From Okapia johnstoni (lineage: Eukaryota > Chordata > Mammalia > Artiodactyla > Giraffidae): a DNA stretch of 64,000 nucleotides. A model generated the notes under the pieces. That model did not search any database. It was not told the DNA's origin and saw only the letters and a list, made by a program, of their open reading frames with translations. Location: contig CM044316.1 of assembly GCA_024291935.2 (NCBI GenBank), positions 74,726,501 through 74,790,500 of the forward strand, in the 5' to 3' direction. Below, piece after piece: positions 43,628-54,797 of this stretch; position 1 is the stretch's first letter, and each line of letters begins with the position of its first letter. The translations under genes and the position numbers were made by a program.

Positions 43628-44711
43628 TGCCTCTTATTTTAAAACAATCTATCCAGTAATTACAATTTTTATAAATTTAAAGAGAAAAATACATTTGAAT
43701 TAAAATACTTATTGAACTTTAAGAGAAAATAAGTAAATGCCAATAATGAAGAAAAGTTTAAATAAATACAGTACATTAATATAAATGCATTACATCAAAT
43801 ATTATATAATTGAAATACATTTCACAAAATACCGAGAGAATAAAAGTGTCTTCCTCATACAACCATAAATGAATTAATGGGAACTAAACTAATGTATTAA
43901 GTTTGCTTTCCATTTTTTTTGCAAATCAATATATAAATAGGGTGGAGAAATATTGATATATATATATGTATATATACAAATCAACGTAATTATTTCTTTC
44001 AACTTAAATCTATAATACACTTCCATTATTTATATAATCCTAATATAAAGTAAGGGAAATTTTTTGAAATTTAACATAAGGAATAAAGTTTTGATTTATC
44101 AGTTCAAGACCATTTTCAACAATATACCACAATTCATATTCATCTGTATGAAATGTGTTAGAATGTTTCTTTATGGAGGCACTCTATAAGCAATCTGCCT
44201 TGCTTATTTAAAATAGTAATATTTTTCCTTCACTAAATCATAGGTTTATTACATGACTAGATATGTCACCTGAAATTCCATCAATTTAAATGTTTCTTCA
44301 TAAAGTCCCAACTTTCTGTAGGAGTATAAGACAAGTGTACACAGAACTCTTTCATTGTATAACCAATATTTTATGCTGTATTATAGTGGACAACTATTTC
44401 TGTCCTTTGCTCAGTGCTGAACTCTATGGACAAAAGTCAGTTATGAGCCAAATCCCATGAGTTTAACATCAGTCTCTAATTGCTGATGCTCATCCAGATC
44501 CTACATACAGCCACTTATTCTCATTTAGGAATAATCACTAATGAAAAATAAGTATAAAAAAGTCTGAAGAATTCAACAAATTTGAAATAAGTATAAGGTT
44601 TGTTCATGTTCTTAATACATTACCAGTGTACTATGAGAGAAAAACATCCTAGAACACAAATTATATGAAATGCAATATATACTGGGATACTTAATATGAA
44701 AACAAAACTGG
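43628..44711. other. Unrecognised AT-rich stretch
   Basis: No gene or repeat supported. TATA alternations lie at about 43953-43977. Confidence 0.5.
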
Positions 44712-44805
44712 GGAATTCCCTAGTGGCCCAGTGGTTAGGAATCTGTGCTTCCACTGCAGTGGGATGGGGTAGATCTCTGGTCAGGGAACTAAAATCCTAT
44801 AAACT
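44712..44805 (+). mobile_element. CHR-type tRNA-Glu-derived SINE fragment
   Basis: ggaattccctagtggcccag, tggttaggaatctgtgcttcc and tctctggtcagggaactaa match the CHR family head of cetartiodactyls, which differs from Bov-tA in this part. Confidence 0.85.
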
Positions 44806-44811
44806 GTAGGA

Positions 44812-45009
44812 AGTGAAAGTGTTATTCCCTCAGTCTTGTCCGACTCTTTGTGATCACATGGACTATAGCCCACCAAGCCCCTCTGTCCATGGGATTCTCC
44901 AGGCAAGAATACTAGAGTGGGTTGCCTTTCCCTCTCCAGGGCATCCTCCTGACCCAGGGATTGAACCTATTGCAGACAGATTCCTTAACATCTGAGCCAC
45001 CAAGGAAGC
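44812..45009 (-). mobile_element. Bov-tA SINE
   Basis: Reverse Bov-tA from gtgaaagtgttattccctcag to gagccaccaaggaagcc; about 20 bp of the box-B region are deleted. Confidence 0.93.
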
Positions 45010-45259
45010 CTAAGAGAAGGTATCAAAATATGAATTAATAAAATGTCATTTAGGAAATAAAAATAATACCTATTTAGCTTATTTCTAGTTTATTTCTAAA
45101 TATCATGTACTCTCAGATCAGAGAAAGTAAAACATAACAATACTGCCTCATGAAACATGATTACAAACACATACTTTACTTGAATCAAAAAGGTGAGAAG
45201 AGTCTTCAAAGGCTGGCTATTACTAAAATGGGAAGACTTTATGGTGCCTAATATAGAAG

Positions 45260-45478
45260 TGCGTACTAAGTCACTTCAATCATGTCTGACTCTTTGCGAC
45301 CCTATGGACTGTAGCCCACCAGGCTGCTCTATCCATGGGGTTCCCCAGGCAAGAATACTGGAGTAGGTTGCCATGCCCTCCTCCAGGGGATCTTCCTACC
45401 CAGGGATCAATCCCTTGTTTCCTGTGTCTCCTGCATTGGCAGGGAGGTTCTTTACCACTAGTGCCACCTAGGAAGCCC
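45260..45478 (-). mobile_element. Bov-tA SINE with 10-bp target duplication
   Basis: Reverse Bov-tA from gcgtactaagtcacttcaatc to gtgccacctaggaagccc. aatatagaag flanks it at 45250-45259 and 45479-45488. Confidence 0.95.
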
Positions 45479-45784
45479 AATATAGAAGAGAAGTGAGGAA
45501 ATTCATTTTTTGGCACAAGTGAAAATACTATTTACTGAAATAAATATCAGAGAGAAATGAAAGGGATCAGAGACTCTTAGAAAAGATAAATATTACATTA
45601 GACATTTTAAAGTACTTTTTTCACTATCCAGTTGAAAATTAATATCTATAATAGCGATTTGCTTTTTACCTCCAATCTTTTCCTACAAACTATTAATTTT
45701 CCATTACTTGATTGGTGAATTCATGCAAAGATAAATTTTCAGTGTTTCAGTTTCTTCATCTATAACAACTACTGTTATTTATTG

Positions 45785-45989
45785 TTGTTTAGTTACTAAG
45801 TTGTGTCTGACTCTTTTGAACTCCATTGGTGGTAGCCCACCAGGCTCCTCTTTCCATAAAATTCTCCAGGCAATAATACTGGGTGGGTTGCCGTGCCCTC
45901 CTCCAGGGGATATTTCTGACCCAGGGATGGAACCTGTATCTTCTGCATCGGCAGGTGGATTCTTTACCACTGAGCTACCTGGGAAGCCC
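45785..45989 (-). mobile_element. Bov-tA SINE
   Basis: Reverse Bov-tA with a gttgtttagttactaag end and the terminal gagctacctgggaagccc. Confidence 0.95.
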
Positions 45990-46009
45990 TACTACTGTCC
46001 TGAGTCATT

Positions 46010-46150
46010 GTCTTGAGGAGGGCACTACTGACTTTTTAGGTGGGACAGTTCTTTAAGGGGCGGTTCTGTGAATTGTATATTTAACAGCATCTTGGTCAAT
46101 ACCCACTAGAAGCTAGTGCACACCTCCCTGTATGTTATTCCATTATGTGG
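46010..46150 (-). mobile_element. MER5A-like hAT-Charlie DNA transposon remnant
   Basis: Reverse MER5A blocks: cttgaggagggcactactgac, ttctgtgaattgtatatttaacagc and cacccactagaagctagtg-like sequence. Both terminal inverted repeats are decayed or absent. Confidence 0.75.
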
Positions 46151-47219
46151 GTTCTCAGTTCCAACTGTCATAGTAAATTTCACAGAACATAAAGGTCATA
46201 TGACAAGGTCTTTCTAGAAGATTAGCAATATTAATGTGGAAAACCAGAGATGCAAAGTGTTTACTATTCAGATAGAAACAGCATTCTTTATTGTGTTTCA
46301 CTACACATAAAACTGTACCTTGGACAAGGGTAAGCTTCTCTTACATGACATGCATTTTGTATTCAATGTTAAATAGGGGAATGATTCAACATCCTTTTTC
46401 CGGCATATAAAATTATCTATTAAACACAAACTGGCAAATTCCTTACTTTTCAAAGACTGAAAGAATAATTACATGCAACTTTCAGTTATTCCTTATCTGT
46501 TTTTTTTAGCTTTATTTTTAGTATGTTGTGCTATATTAAATATGTAAGAATACTGTGTGATATATTTTTTTCTTATTTGGTAACACTTATTCATTCTGTT
46601 TAATGATCTTCCATATCTGTTTTCTAAATGACATTTACTAATATGCTATATTCTTTTCCATATCTCTGCTGCAGAATATATCTATCCTTAATTATTTCAT
46701 AATTTTTTTCTATAATTATGCTGAATGTTCTTTGTTCTTCTTTGTAGAAGGACATTCTTCTCACTTTTAATTATGTTGTCTCTTAGAAGACAATTTTGCT
46801 TTTCCCCCAACAGTTGGGATACCTGTTCTCAATGTACCATATGGTTGTCACTAGTTGTTTCTTTTTATTTCTTCCACATTTGATTAATATTCCTGTCATG
46901 TTATGATTAGTAAACATATTACCTTCTGTCGTGTTGTAAGCATAAATTATTGACCTCTAAGCAAACATTTATGAAAGTCCCTTTATCTTTTTTTAATATA
47001 AAATAAACAGCTCTCCAGAGGAAATGCACTTTCCCTGTAAGTGTCCAAGAGTAAAGCAATTATTCTGAAGGTATTTTAATTTCAACTCCCAGTACTAATA
47101 TTAAGAATCCATATTGATGAGGAATTCCAAACCCAGAATAAGAGACTTAGTTCTTTATTTCATGAACTTTTGGGTATTCTCAAGTTTAATTATGGTTCCG
47201 TTTGTGTGTGGTGGTGGTG
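46151..47219. other. Unrecognised AT-rich stretch
   Basis: No gene or clear repeat. The region 46560-46900 is T-rich and may be very old antisense L1, but I cannot support that. Confidence 0.45.
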
Positions 47220-47432
47220 GCTTTTATTCACTAAGTCAGTTTTGTCCAAGTCTTTTGCAACCCCATGGATTGCAGCCCACCAGGCTCCTCTGTATAGGAG
47301 ATGATCCCAGGCAAGAATAGTGGAGCGGGTTGCCATTCCCTTCTCCAGGGGATCTTCCTGACCCAGGGATCAAATCCATGTCTCCTGCATTGGCAGGAAG
47401 GTTCTTTACTACTGAGCTACTAGGGAAGCCCC
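47220..47432 (-). mobile_element. Bov-tA SINE
   Basis: Reverse Bov-tA from ttttattcactaagtcag to gagctactagggaagcccc, next to a short ggtggtggtgg run. Confidence 0.94.
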
Positions 47433-47669
47433 ATTGGTGTGTTTATTATATGTTATGCATATTGTATAAATCACTTTCTATAATTATGTTTTTTATTTAA
47501 AATCACCACTATCCTGAGTAAATTCTGTTCTAAAGAGTAACAACTCATACTTTCTCATTTTTTTCCTCTCTCTCCCTGATCCCATCCCCCTGTTTCTTTA
47601 AAATGTTCACACATATATACTGTTGATCATCTGAGACAGTCAAACTTTTTTGTTATACAAGACTTCATT

Positions 47670-48000
47670 TTCTGATTTTTTTTCAAGTATGAGTTACTTT
47701 GTAATCAGAGAACATATTACCTTAGATAATTTTTTATTGCAAACAACAGAAATGTAACCAAAACTTGTTTAATCTCATCTGGGAATTTGTTGGTTCACAC
47801 AAAAGGAAAGTCCACCTACACAGTGTGGCTTCAGAAATGGCTAGATTTAAGGTCACAAATGATGGCTCAGATCCCTGTTTCTATCTTTTGGCTTACTTCT
47901 CCTGATAATTTGATTTTCAAGCAGTTTCTTCCCACATGTTGTTACAAGTGGTCACCAACAGAAGTTTTAGGTTCATATTTTCCTTGTATCTAGTGAACTC
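47670..48000 (-). repeat. Probable ancient mammalian repeat, family not assigned
   Basis: Blocks such as attgcaaacaacagaaatg, gggaatttgttggttcacac, gtggcttcagaaatggctaga and ttcccacatgttgttacaagtgg recall a common mammalian interspersed repeat, but I cannot name it reliably. A 68-codon frame here has no domain. Confidence 0.35.
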
Positions 48001-48238
48001 AGAAAAAGGAATACAGTGCATCCTTCTCCATAATTTCTCTTCAATTTTGGAGAAAAACCTACTTGCATAGGTTCAGGTCATGTTTATATCCCTTTTTTAA
48101 CAATCCCTAAGATAAGGCAGATGTAATGATCTTTCTTGAGCTGTGTGTCTCAAGTGAACAGGATAGGAAAAACTACAGACCTTTCAATCACATAGATTAT
48201 TTTTTTATCTGAAAAAAAGGAAAGAATACTGAATGTAC

Positions 48239-48345
48239 TGTGCTGTGCTTAGTCGTTCAGTCATGTCCGATTAGTTCTGACACCATGGACTGTAGCCTAC
48301 CAGGATCCTCTGTCTATGGGGATGCTCCAGTCTAAAATACTGAAT
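48239..48345 (-). mobile_element. Bov-tA SINE fragment
   Basis: Only the 3' half of a reverse Bov-tA: gctgtgcttagtcgttcag to gctccagtctaaaatactg. The tRNA-like half is missing. Confidence 0.88.
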
Positions 48346-50326
48346 AGATGAAAATAATAGATAACTTTTCCATGTGTAGCTAGATTTGGTCTGGAGTAAA
48401 TGCCTGAACAATTAACCTTATGAGGGCAGTGTCCACTGAATGAACTGTTGACAGTATATTTAGACAAAACAAAGCTTTATTAATAAAATAAATGTATCCA
48501 GATTTGGTTTATCTCACTAATATGCCTCTCTCATGCTCTGTGTAATAAGAATTCATGCAGAAGACTACACTGGCAAGCATCTTCTCAGATAACCTTAGCA
48601 TACCCAAAACTCATCGAAACCTTCCATCTGTCACAGAATTGGACCTATAACTATCCTCATTCTGTCAGATATATTAAGTCTTGCAAACCCCCAATACTCA
48701 ATCTGTGGAACTGATGACAAATAGGAGAATGTCATCTCACTAACGACATCTTTAGAACTCCTTAGAATCATTAAAGCTCAGTGTACTTTGCTGTCTTGTG
48801 TTAATAATGTGTAAGTTTGATACTTTGCATGCAAAACTATGGATCTTCCTTACATCACGAAATGCATCAAGGTAGATTTAACAAAGGATTTAATGCCTAA
48901 GATTATTCACATGCTGTTGAGTAAATGACTAAGTGAATGGTTATAAAAGAACATTTCAATGAGCTATAATTGAATTTGAGTGACAGTCCTAGTTTCTTTA
49001 AAAATTAAGCAGAAATCCTTTGGTTCTGATACTTTGTGAAACTGCCTGCATTCTAAACTAAAATATAATTAATTACTTTCTAAACTAAACTAAACTAAAA
49101 ATAAAGCTTTCTAAAACTAAAATACATAAAATGTGTTAATGACTTTCTGTTTATTCAGGGATTAAGTAATGAGACTGAATCTTCTAGATATTCATAGAAC
49201 CTTTCTGTGCTCATTAACATGAATCTCAGAATCTGTGATTAGCATTCACAACTTATATGCAAATATAGAAGGTGTTGGAGGCTGTGTAGCTTATACTGTA
49301 AACACATTCTGCAAACACATACTGCAGAGATTACACTCCATTAAGTAAACAAATGATTCTATGAAATTTTATAATTCTTATAATTTAAATAATTCTGAGG
49401 TCATTTGTTTATTTTATCTGATAGTTAATAGCATTTTAAAAGTCTCCTCATTTCAGCTTCTAGGTGGGAGTCTTAGAATAAAATGCAATTTGAATTCAGG
49501 GAAGTATTTAGAGATCCTAAAAGAATAAATGGAATAGAATGTGAGAACTCTGAATAATTAATATAGGAGAAGGATAAGCTATCATACAACTATGATAATA
49601 ACATAATAAACTGAATAGGACTCAATAAAATGTTATAGCAATTAATTGAATCCACATTTGTTTATACAAATGGAATCTGCATATGTTAGACAGACAAAGT
49701 AATTAATGTCTTCTACTTGAAACTGATTAATCCTCTTCTGAAGCTGAAGATAATTTCAAAGAGACCAAATAAAGTGTTCAAAGCATTTTAAAAATAAACT
49801 ACAGATTAATTTTTTTAGATTAATGAAAAGACATTTTACAGAGGAACTTCAATTAAATGTGCAACAAAGAAGTGTCAGTATTAAAGGTAGATGCAAAAAA
49901 AACAGATCAGGAAGAAAAATCTCCCTTAAGATACGACAAATTTCAAAACGAGAAAAGAAGTACTGCATTATTAATGAAAAGGAGGAAAATCAACAAATGG
50001 GGTGTGTGTGTGTGTTAAATGGCAGGAGAGACTACTTGTCCTTCATTAGATGACATAATTTTTACTTTGCAAGCATACATGAAATTTGGTTTAAAAACTG
50101 TTAGAATTAAGTTTTGCAGACATTCAATGCATGAGAAGTCTTGGAGCAGCATAAATTGTTCTAATCTAGAAGAGAGGCTTTGGCCAAGACCCTATTTTCT
50201 CCAGAGCTATTGAGATGCTAATGACTTGACAACACCCATTAACATTCACACTGAGATTCTGTCTAATAAATATAATTCATGTTGCTATTTCCACATTAAG
50301 TCTGAAAAATGGATGAAAGAAAAGAT
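48346..50326. other. Long AT-rich stretch, nothing recognised
   Basis: No gene or repeat supported over about 2 kb. A short actaaactaaactaa run lies near 49080-49097, and a small TG run near 50003-50014. Confidence 0.5.
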
Positions 50327-50447
50327 GAATACTGGAGTGGGTTGCCATGTTATCCTCCAAGGGATCTTCCCAACCCAAAGACTGGTTTCCTGCATCTCCT
50401 GCATTGCAGCCTGATTCTTTATCTGCCTAGCTATAGGGGAAGCTCCA
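50327..50447 (-). mobile_element. Bov-tA SINE fragment
   Basis: The tRNA-like half only, reverse: aatactggagtgggttgccatg to ctagctataggggaagc. Confidence 0.88.
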
Positions 50448-50989
50448 AATGTCTCTAAATGTCCTTAAAATGGCTGAAGGTCAGATATCATTCTAATTTT
50501 GATTTTTGTCCTGTTCTTGCTATTAAAGGCCAGAATTATACTTGCTTCAACTCAGTAATTATTGCTTTGTCTCTCTAAGGAGCTCTTAAAGCTTAAAGCC
50601 CTGGACCTAGTTTTTTTTATTAGGATTTAATAGAACAATAACCGGGAGTTTCTTTCTTTCTTTTTTTGTTTCATAACTGCAAGGACTTTAACTGCAAGGA
50701 CAGAGAAAATTTCTAAGTATTTAATGAAATGCACATATTTGGTAAGGAGCATGAAAGGGAATATATTTTAAACTAGACATATTTAATTGCTTGGTTAGTC
50801 CTCAAAAATCTGAGCAAAATACCTTCATAATTTAACATTTATTTTCACTATGCAAATGTTATAAATGACATTTATAACATTATGTATAAATGTAATAAAT
50901 AATTATTTGTAATAAATAATGCATTATGCCTTATTAACTCATTACCTTTTGACTGGATAATAATGGGCAAGAACTAGAGAATAAGGTTT
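50448..50989. other. AT-rich stretch with short palindromes
   Basis: No gene recognised. At 50865-50930 short inverted AT motifs (gttataaatgacatttataac; aataaataattatttg) occur close together. Confidence 0.5.
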
Positions 50990-51397
50990 GTCCATAAAGT
51001 TGACTAGAGTTTGTCTGCAAATAGTATCTGCTATTTTGGACAGATACTCCAAAATAGCAGGAGCAAGAGAAGAGTTCTGTCCAGATAAAAGACAGAGATC
51101 ACATATTTCTCATTCTCAAGATCAAGGACATCTTCTCAATTTTACATGCTCAAAAAGGTTCCTTGGAGGTCAAAAAGGGAGTGATGTCAACCTACCCATA
51201 GGCTTCTTTGCTAGAATTCATCTTGGCTATGGGAGGCATGCACATACATGGTGGCACCCTGAGATACAAACTTGGAATCAGACAAATCAACATGATTGGC
51301 CAAAGGAAGCCTAAAGGAAACGTCCCTTATATTTCCTTTATAAGTGACTCAAACTACCACAAAGGTGAAACTCTTTCTCTGAGCCCACCTTGTGTCT

Positions 51398-51421
51398 ATC
51401 CACAGGTAGACACCTGTGGAT
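51398..51421. promoter_or_regulatory. Perfect hairpin plus T tract in the LTR
   Basis: atccacaggt and acctgtggat pair perfectly around a 4-base loop (agac), followed at once by a run of T (51421-51428). It lies between the TATA box and the AATAAA, inside the inferred R region. Confidence 0.7.
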
Positions 51422-51523
51422 TTTTTTTCCCTCCTAATAAACACTTGTTTCACTACTTTCTATTTCTTTATAGAAATCCATTTTCTACAAAGCCTTGCAG
51501 GCTAGGGCCTTTTCACTGACCAC

Positions 51524-51610
51524 TGGTCTATTGGCTAGGATTAAGTACTCTCATTGCAGTGGCCTGACTTCAATCTCTGGCCAGGAACTGAAATCTTGCT
51601 TCAAGCCACT
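51524..51610 (+). mobile_element. CHR-like SINE domain at the 3' end of the LTR
   Basis: tattggctaggattaag, actctcattgcagtggcctg, ctctggccaggaactgaaatc and ttcaagcc follow the CHR block order seen at 44712-44805. It could be a truncated SINE insertion or part of the LTR itself. Confidence 0.5.
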
Positions 51611-51699
51611 GCAGCCTGAGGACAGAAATCACTTACACAAATAAGTTATATGTCTATTTTTTTTTAATTCTCTTTTTCACATAAAGAATCTAAAACAAA

Positions 51700-51936
51700 A
51701 AAAAATGATACAAATGAACTTAGTTATAGAACAGAAACAGACTCACTGACTTAGATAACAAACTTATGGTTACCAGGGAGGAAGAGCTGGGGGGAGGGAT
51801 ATATGAGGATTTGGGGATTGAAAGGTACACACGAATATATTTAAAACAGATAACCAACAAGACCTACTGTATGACACAAGGAAATCTGCTCATTAGTCTA
51901 TAATAACCTAAATGGGAAAAACATTTTTAAAAGATT
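51700..51936 (+). mobile_element. Ruminant L1 3' UTR, left part
   Basis: aaatgatacaaatgaactta, cagactcactgacttagataac, ttatggttaccaggga, gacctactgtatgacacaagg and taacctaaatgggaaaa match the ruminant L1 tail. Interrupted by a 664-bp SINE block and continued at 52601. Confidence 0.9.
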
Positions 51937-52251
51937 GAGTGAGTGAAAGTAAGCTTAGTTGTGTCCGATTCTTTGCAACCCCATGGACTATAGAACCCGT
52001 GGAATTCTCCAAGCCAGAATACTGGAGTGGATAGCCTTTCCCTTCTCCAGGGGATCTTCCCAACCCAGGGACTGAACCCTTGTCTCCTGCATTGGAGGCG
52101 GATTCTTTACCAGCTGAGCCACAAGGGAAGCCCAAGAATACTGGACTGGGTAGCCTATCTCTTCTCCAGCGATCTTCCCTACACAGTAATAGAACTGGGG
52201 TTTCCTGCATTGCAGGCGGATTCTTGACCAACTGAGCTATCAGGGAAGCCC
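51937..52251 (-). mobile_element. Dimeric Bov-tA SINE (ART2-like)
   Basis: One complete reverse unit (gaaagtaagcttagttgtg to gagccacaagggaagccc) joined to a second tRNA-like half (aagaatactggactggg to ctatcagggaagccc). The same architecture is seen at 53232-53537. Confidence 0.94.
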
Positions 52252-52372
52252 ACTATTTGTCAATAGCGAGGCAGTTTTAGAGTTGGAATATTTCAGGGTT
52301 TTTAAATTTTGTTTTGTTTTTGTGATCTTCTTGAAATCGTTTAGCATGGAGAATTTTCTTCTGTGAAGCTTC
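52252..52372. other. Unique 121-bp segment between two SINEs inside one insertion
   Basis: Not L1 and not SINE. Because the whole block 51937-52600 is bounded by a single 12-bp duplication within L1, this piece arrived with the SINEs. Confidence 0.7.

Positions 52373-52401
<29 letters not shown>
52373..52401. repeat. (GT)14 microsatellite
   Basis: Uninterrupted GT run adjoining the tail side of the antisense Bov-tA at 52402. Confidence 0.97.
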
Positions 52402-52404
<3 letters not shown>

Positions 52405-52598
52405 CGCTCAGTCGTGTTTGATTCTTTGCAATCCTGTGGACTGTAACCCACCAAATTCCTCTGTCCATGGAATTTTTGAGGCAAGAATACTGGCGTGGGT
52501 TGCCATACCCTTCTCCAGAAAATCCTACCAACCCAGGGATCGAACCAGGATCTCCCGCATTGCAGGCAGATTCTTTACCCTCTAAGCCACCACGGAAG
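52402..52598 (-). mobile_element. Bov-tA SINE
   Basis: Reverse Bov-tA from actcgctcagtcgtgtttg to aagccaccacggaagc. Its 5' end lies directly beside the right copy of the ttttaaaagatt duplication (52601-52612). Confidence 0.95.
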
Positions 52599-52600
52599 CG

Positions 52601-52700
52601 TTTTAAAAGATTAGATATATGTATAGGTATAACTGAATCACTTTGCTATACTGAAACTAATACAACATTGTTAACCAACGATGCTCCAATATAAAATTTT
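52601..52700 (+). mobile_element. Ruminant L1 3' UTR, right part
   Basis: Continues the L1 of 51700-51936: tagatatatgtataggtataac, tgaatcactttgctatac, acaacattgttaaccaacgatg and the caatataaaattttaaaaa end. Confidence 0.9.
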
Positions 52701-53205
52701 AAAAATGAGATATAACTGACATACAACATTAGTTTCAGCTGTAAAATTTAGTGATTCAATATTTGTATACACTGCAAAACAGTCACAAGTCTCGCTACCA
52801 TCCATCACTATATATTTTCTTGTGATGAGAACTTTGAAGATTTCTGACAACTTTCAAATATGTACTACAATATTATTGACTATAGTCACTGACAATGTTT
52901 ACATTACATCCCTATGACTTATTTATTTAAATAACTGAAAATCTGTACCTCTTTACCTCCTTTACTCATTTTCCCTACCCTCAAATCTCCTTCTATCATA
53001 GAAATCACCATCCTGTACTTTGTATCTACTAGTATTTTATGTTTACTTAGTTTGAAGATTCTACATCTAAGTAAGGTTGTATGGCTTTTGTCTTTCTCCA
53101 TCTGACTTATTTCACTTAGCAAAATACCCTGAAGGTCCCTTCATATTGTAGCATATGGCAACACTTCATTTTTTTTTTTAATGACTGAGTAGTGTATTTT
53201 TATAT
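52701..53205 (-). mobile_element. Old L1 3' end (L1M type)
   Basis: Reverse old-L1 blocks: gagatataactgacatacaac, ttagtgattcaatatttgta, gctaccatccatcac, ttctccatctgacttatttcac and catattgtagcatatggcaac. A T10 run lies at 53171. Confidence 0.87.
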
Positions 53206-53231
53206 TTAGAGCCCTGAGCTCTTTGGTGTTT

Positions 53232-53537
53232 GAAAGTCACTCAGTTGTGTCTGACTCTGTGTGACCCCATGGACTATACAGTCCATGGAATTCTGTATGC
53301 CAGAATACTGGAGTGGGTAGCCTTTCCCTTTTCCAGGGAATCTTCCTAAACCTGGGATCAAACCCAGTTCCCCTGCATTGCAGGCGGATTCTTTGCCAGC
53401 TGAGCCACAAGGGAAGCCCAAGAATACTGGAGTAGGTAGCCTATCCCTTTTCCAATGGATCTTCCTGACCCAGGAATTGACTGGGGTCTCCTGCATTGCA
53501 GACAGATTCTTTACCAACTGAGCTATCAGGGAAGACC
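53232..53537 (-). mobile_element. Dimeric Bov-tA SINE with 11-bp target duplication
   Basis: Same dimer layout as 51937-52251. ctttggtgttt flanks it at 53221-53231 and 53538-53548, inserted in or beside the old L1. Confidence 0.95.
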
Positions 53538-53548
53538 CTTTGGTGTTT

Positions 53549-54423
53549 ACCCTTGTATAACAGTGTGAGATTTGGATATACTTTCTTCCTTTGCCAAATG
53601 GCTATCCAGTTATCCCAATAGCACTTACTAAAAAGCTTATTGATTCTCAAAATATTCCATTCTCAGCATATACTTAAGTTTCATATTTTTAGTGTAATTC
53701 TAGATTTCTAATTCTATTTCCCTTCTTTGTATGTCTATTCACGCATGAGAACCATACTTTCAAAATTTGAAGGGCCTATATTTAAATCCTTTGTATGTTT
53801 ATTCTCCCTCAAATATATTTTAAAATTGTTTTTATGTCTACTTCTACATGGTTCTTTTTCCAAGTATATTTTAGTGTCTATTTGCCTATTCTATAAAAAA
53901 TATTTTTGGTTCTTGGGTTACTACTGTGTTACTTAATTTTCTTGTATCTCATCATTTTTGCTTTACAAAGATTGCTGTTACGAATTTTGGCTTGCAACAG
54001 TAAATGATGCCCACATTTTTATGTGATGGTTTTAGCTTTGTATTCTACTTTGATATCAGTATACCTTCACTTGTATTATTATGGTTTCCCTTTACTTCGT
54101 ATACATCTGTATTTTTTTCAGTTTTATCTTTTAGGGATGGTTTTTAAAGTGCTGTTCTTCTAAGACACATATGTTTCTTGTTCTGTGAATCAAACTGAAA
54201 ATATTTTTAATAGGTGAATTAGTTCATTCACATTTATTTATAAGCAATGTATTTGTCTAAACTGTCAAGTCACATGGTTATAATTATTATATATTTTGTT
54301 ATATTTTCTATTGTTTCTATATAATATTTTTCTTTGCTTTTTTACTTATTAAATTTGTTCTGGCATTTAGTTCTTTTGTACTTCTGTTCTATTAGTTACA
54401 TTCACATGAAAATATATGCCCTT
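53549..54423 (-). mobile_element. Possible very old L1 (endonuclease region), low confidence
   Basis: T-rich sequence with antisense-L1 flavour, for example ctttgatatcagtatacc, ttctaagacacatatgtttcttg, then gtgaattagttcattcacattta. Possible continuation beyond the BovB at 54800-55140. Too diverged to be sure. Confidence 0.35.
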
Positions 54424-54797
54424 CAGTTCAGTTCAGCTCAGTCGATCAGTCATGTCCGACTCTTTGTGACCCCATGGACTGCAGCACGCCAGGCTTCCCT
54501 GTCCATCACCAACTCCCAGAGCTTGTGCAAATTCATGTCCATTGAGTCGGTGATGCCATCCAACCATCTCATCCTCCGTCGTCCCCTTCTCCTCCTGCCT
54601 TCAATCTTTCTCAGCACCAGGGACTTTTCCAATAAGTCAGTTCTTTGCATCAGGTGGCCAAAATATTGTAGCTTCAGCTTCAGCATCAGTTCTTCCAATG
54701 AATGTTCAGGACTGATTTTCTTTAGGATAGACTGGTGTGATCTCCTTGCAATCTGAGGGACTCTCAAGAGTCTTCTCCAACACCACAGTTCAAAATG
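54424..54797 (-). mobile_element. BovB 3' end
   Basis: Antisense BovB from its tail (ttcagttcagttcagctcag) to the [14 protein letters not shown] region, with well-preserved 3' sequence. The antisense frame 54450-54767 stays open for 105 codons ([36 protein letters not shown]). 5'-truncated. Confidence 0.95.

Larger units (their letters stand above)
50990..51640 (+). mobile_element. Probable solo ERV LTR
   Basis: A TATA box at 51339-51344 (tataag) and a polyadenylation signal AATAAA at 51436-51441 are spaced like R of an LTR, in a ~650-bp block without coding sequence and with composition unlike the AT-rich flanks. Exact ends are unsure; no internal retroviral sequence adjoins it. The last ~90 bp resemble a CHR-type SINE. 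It is unrelated to the LTR at 31161. Confidence 0.55.
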
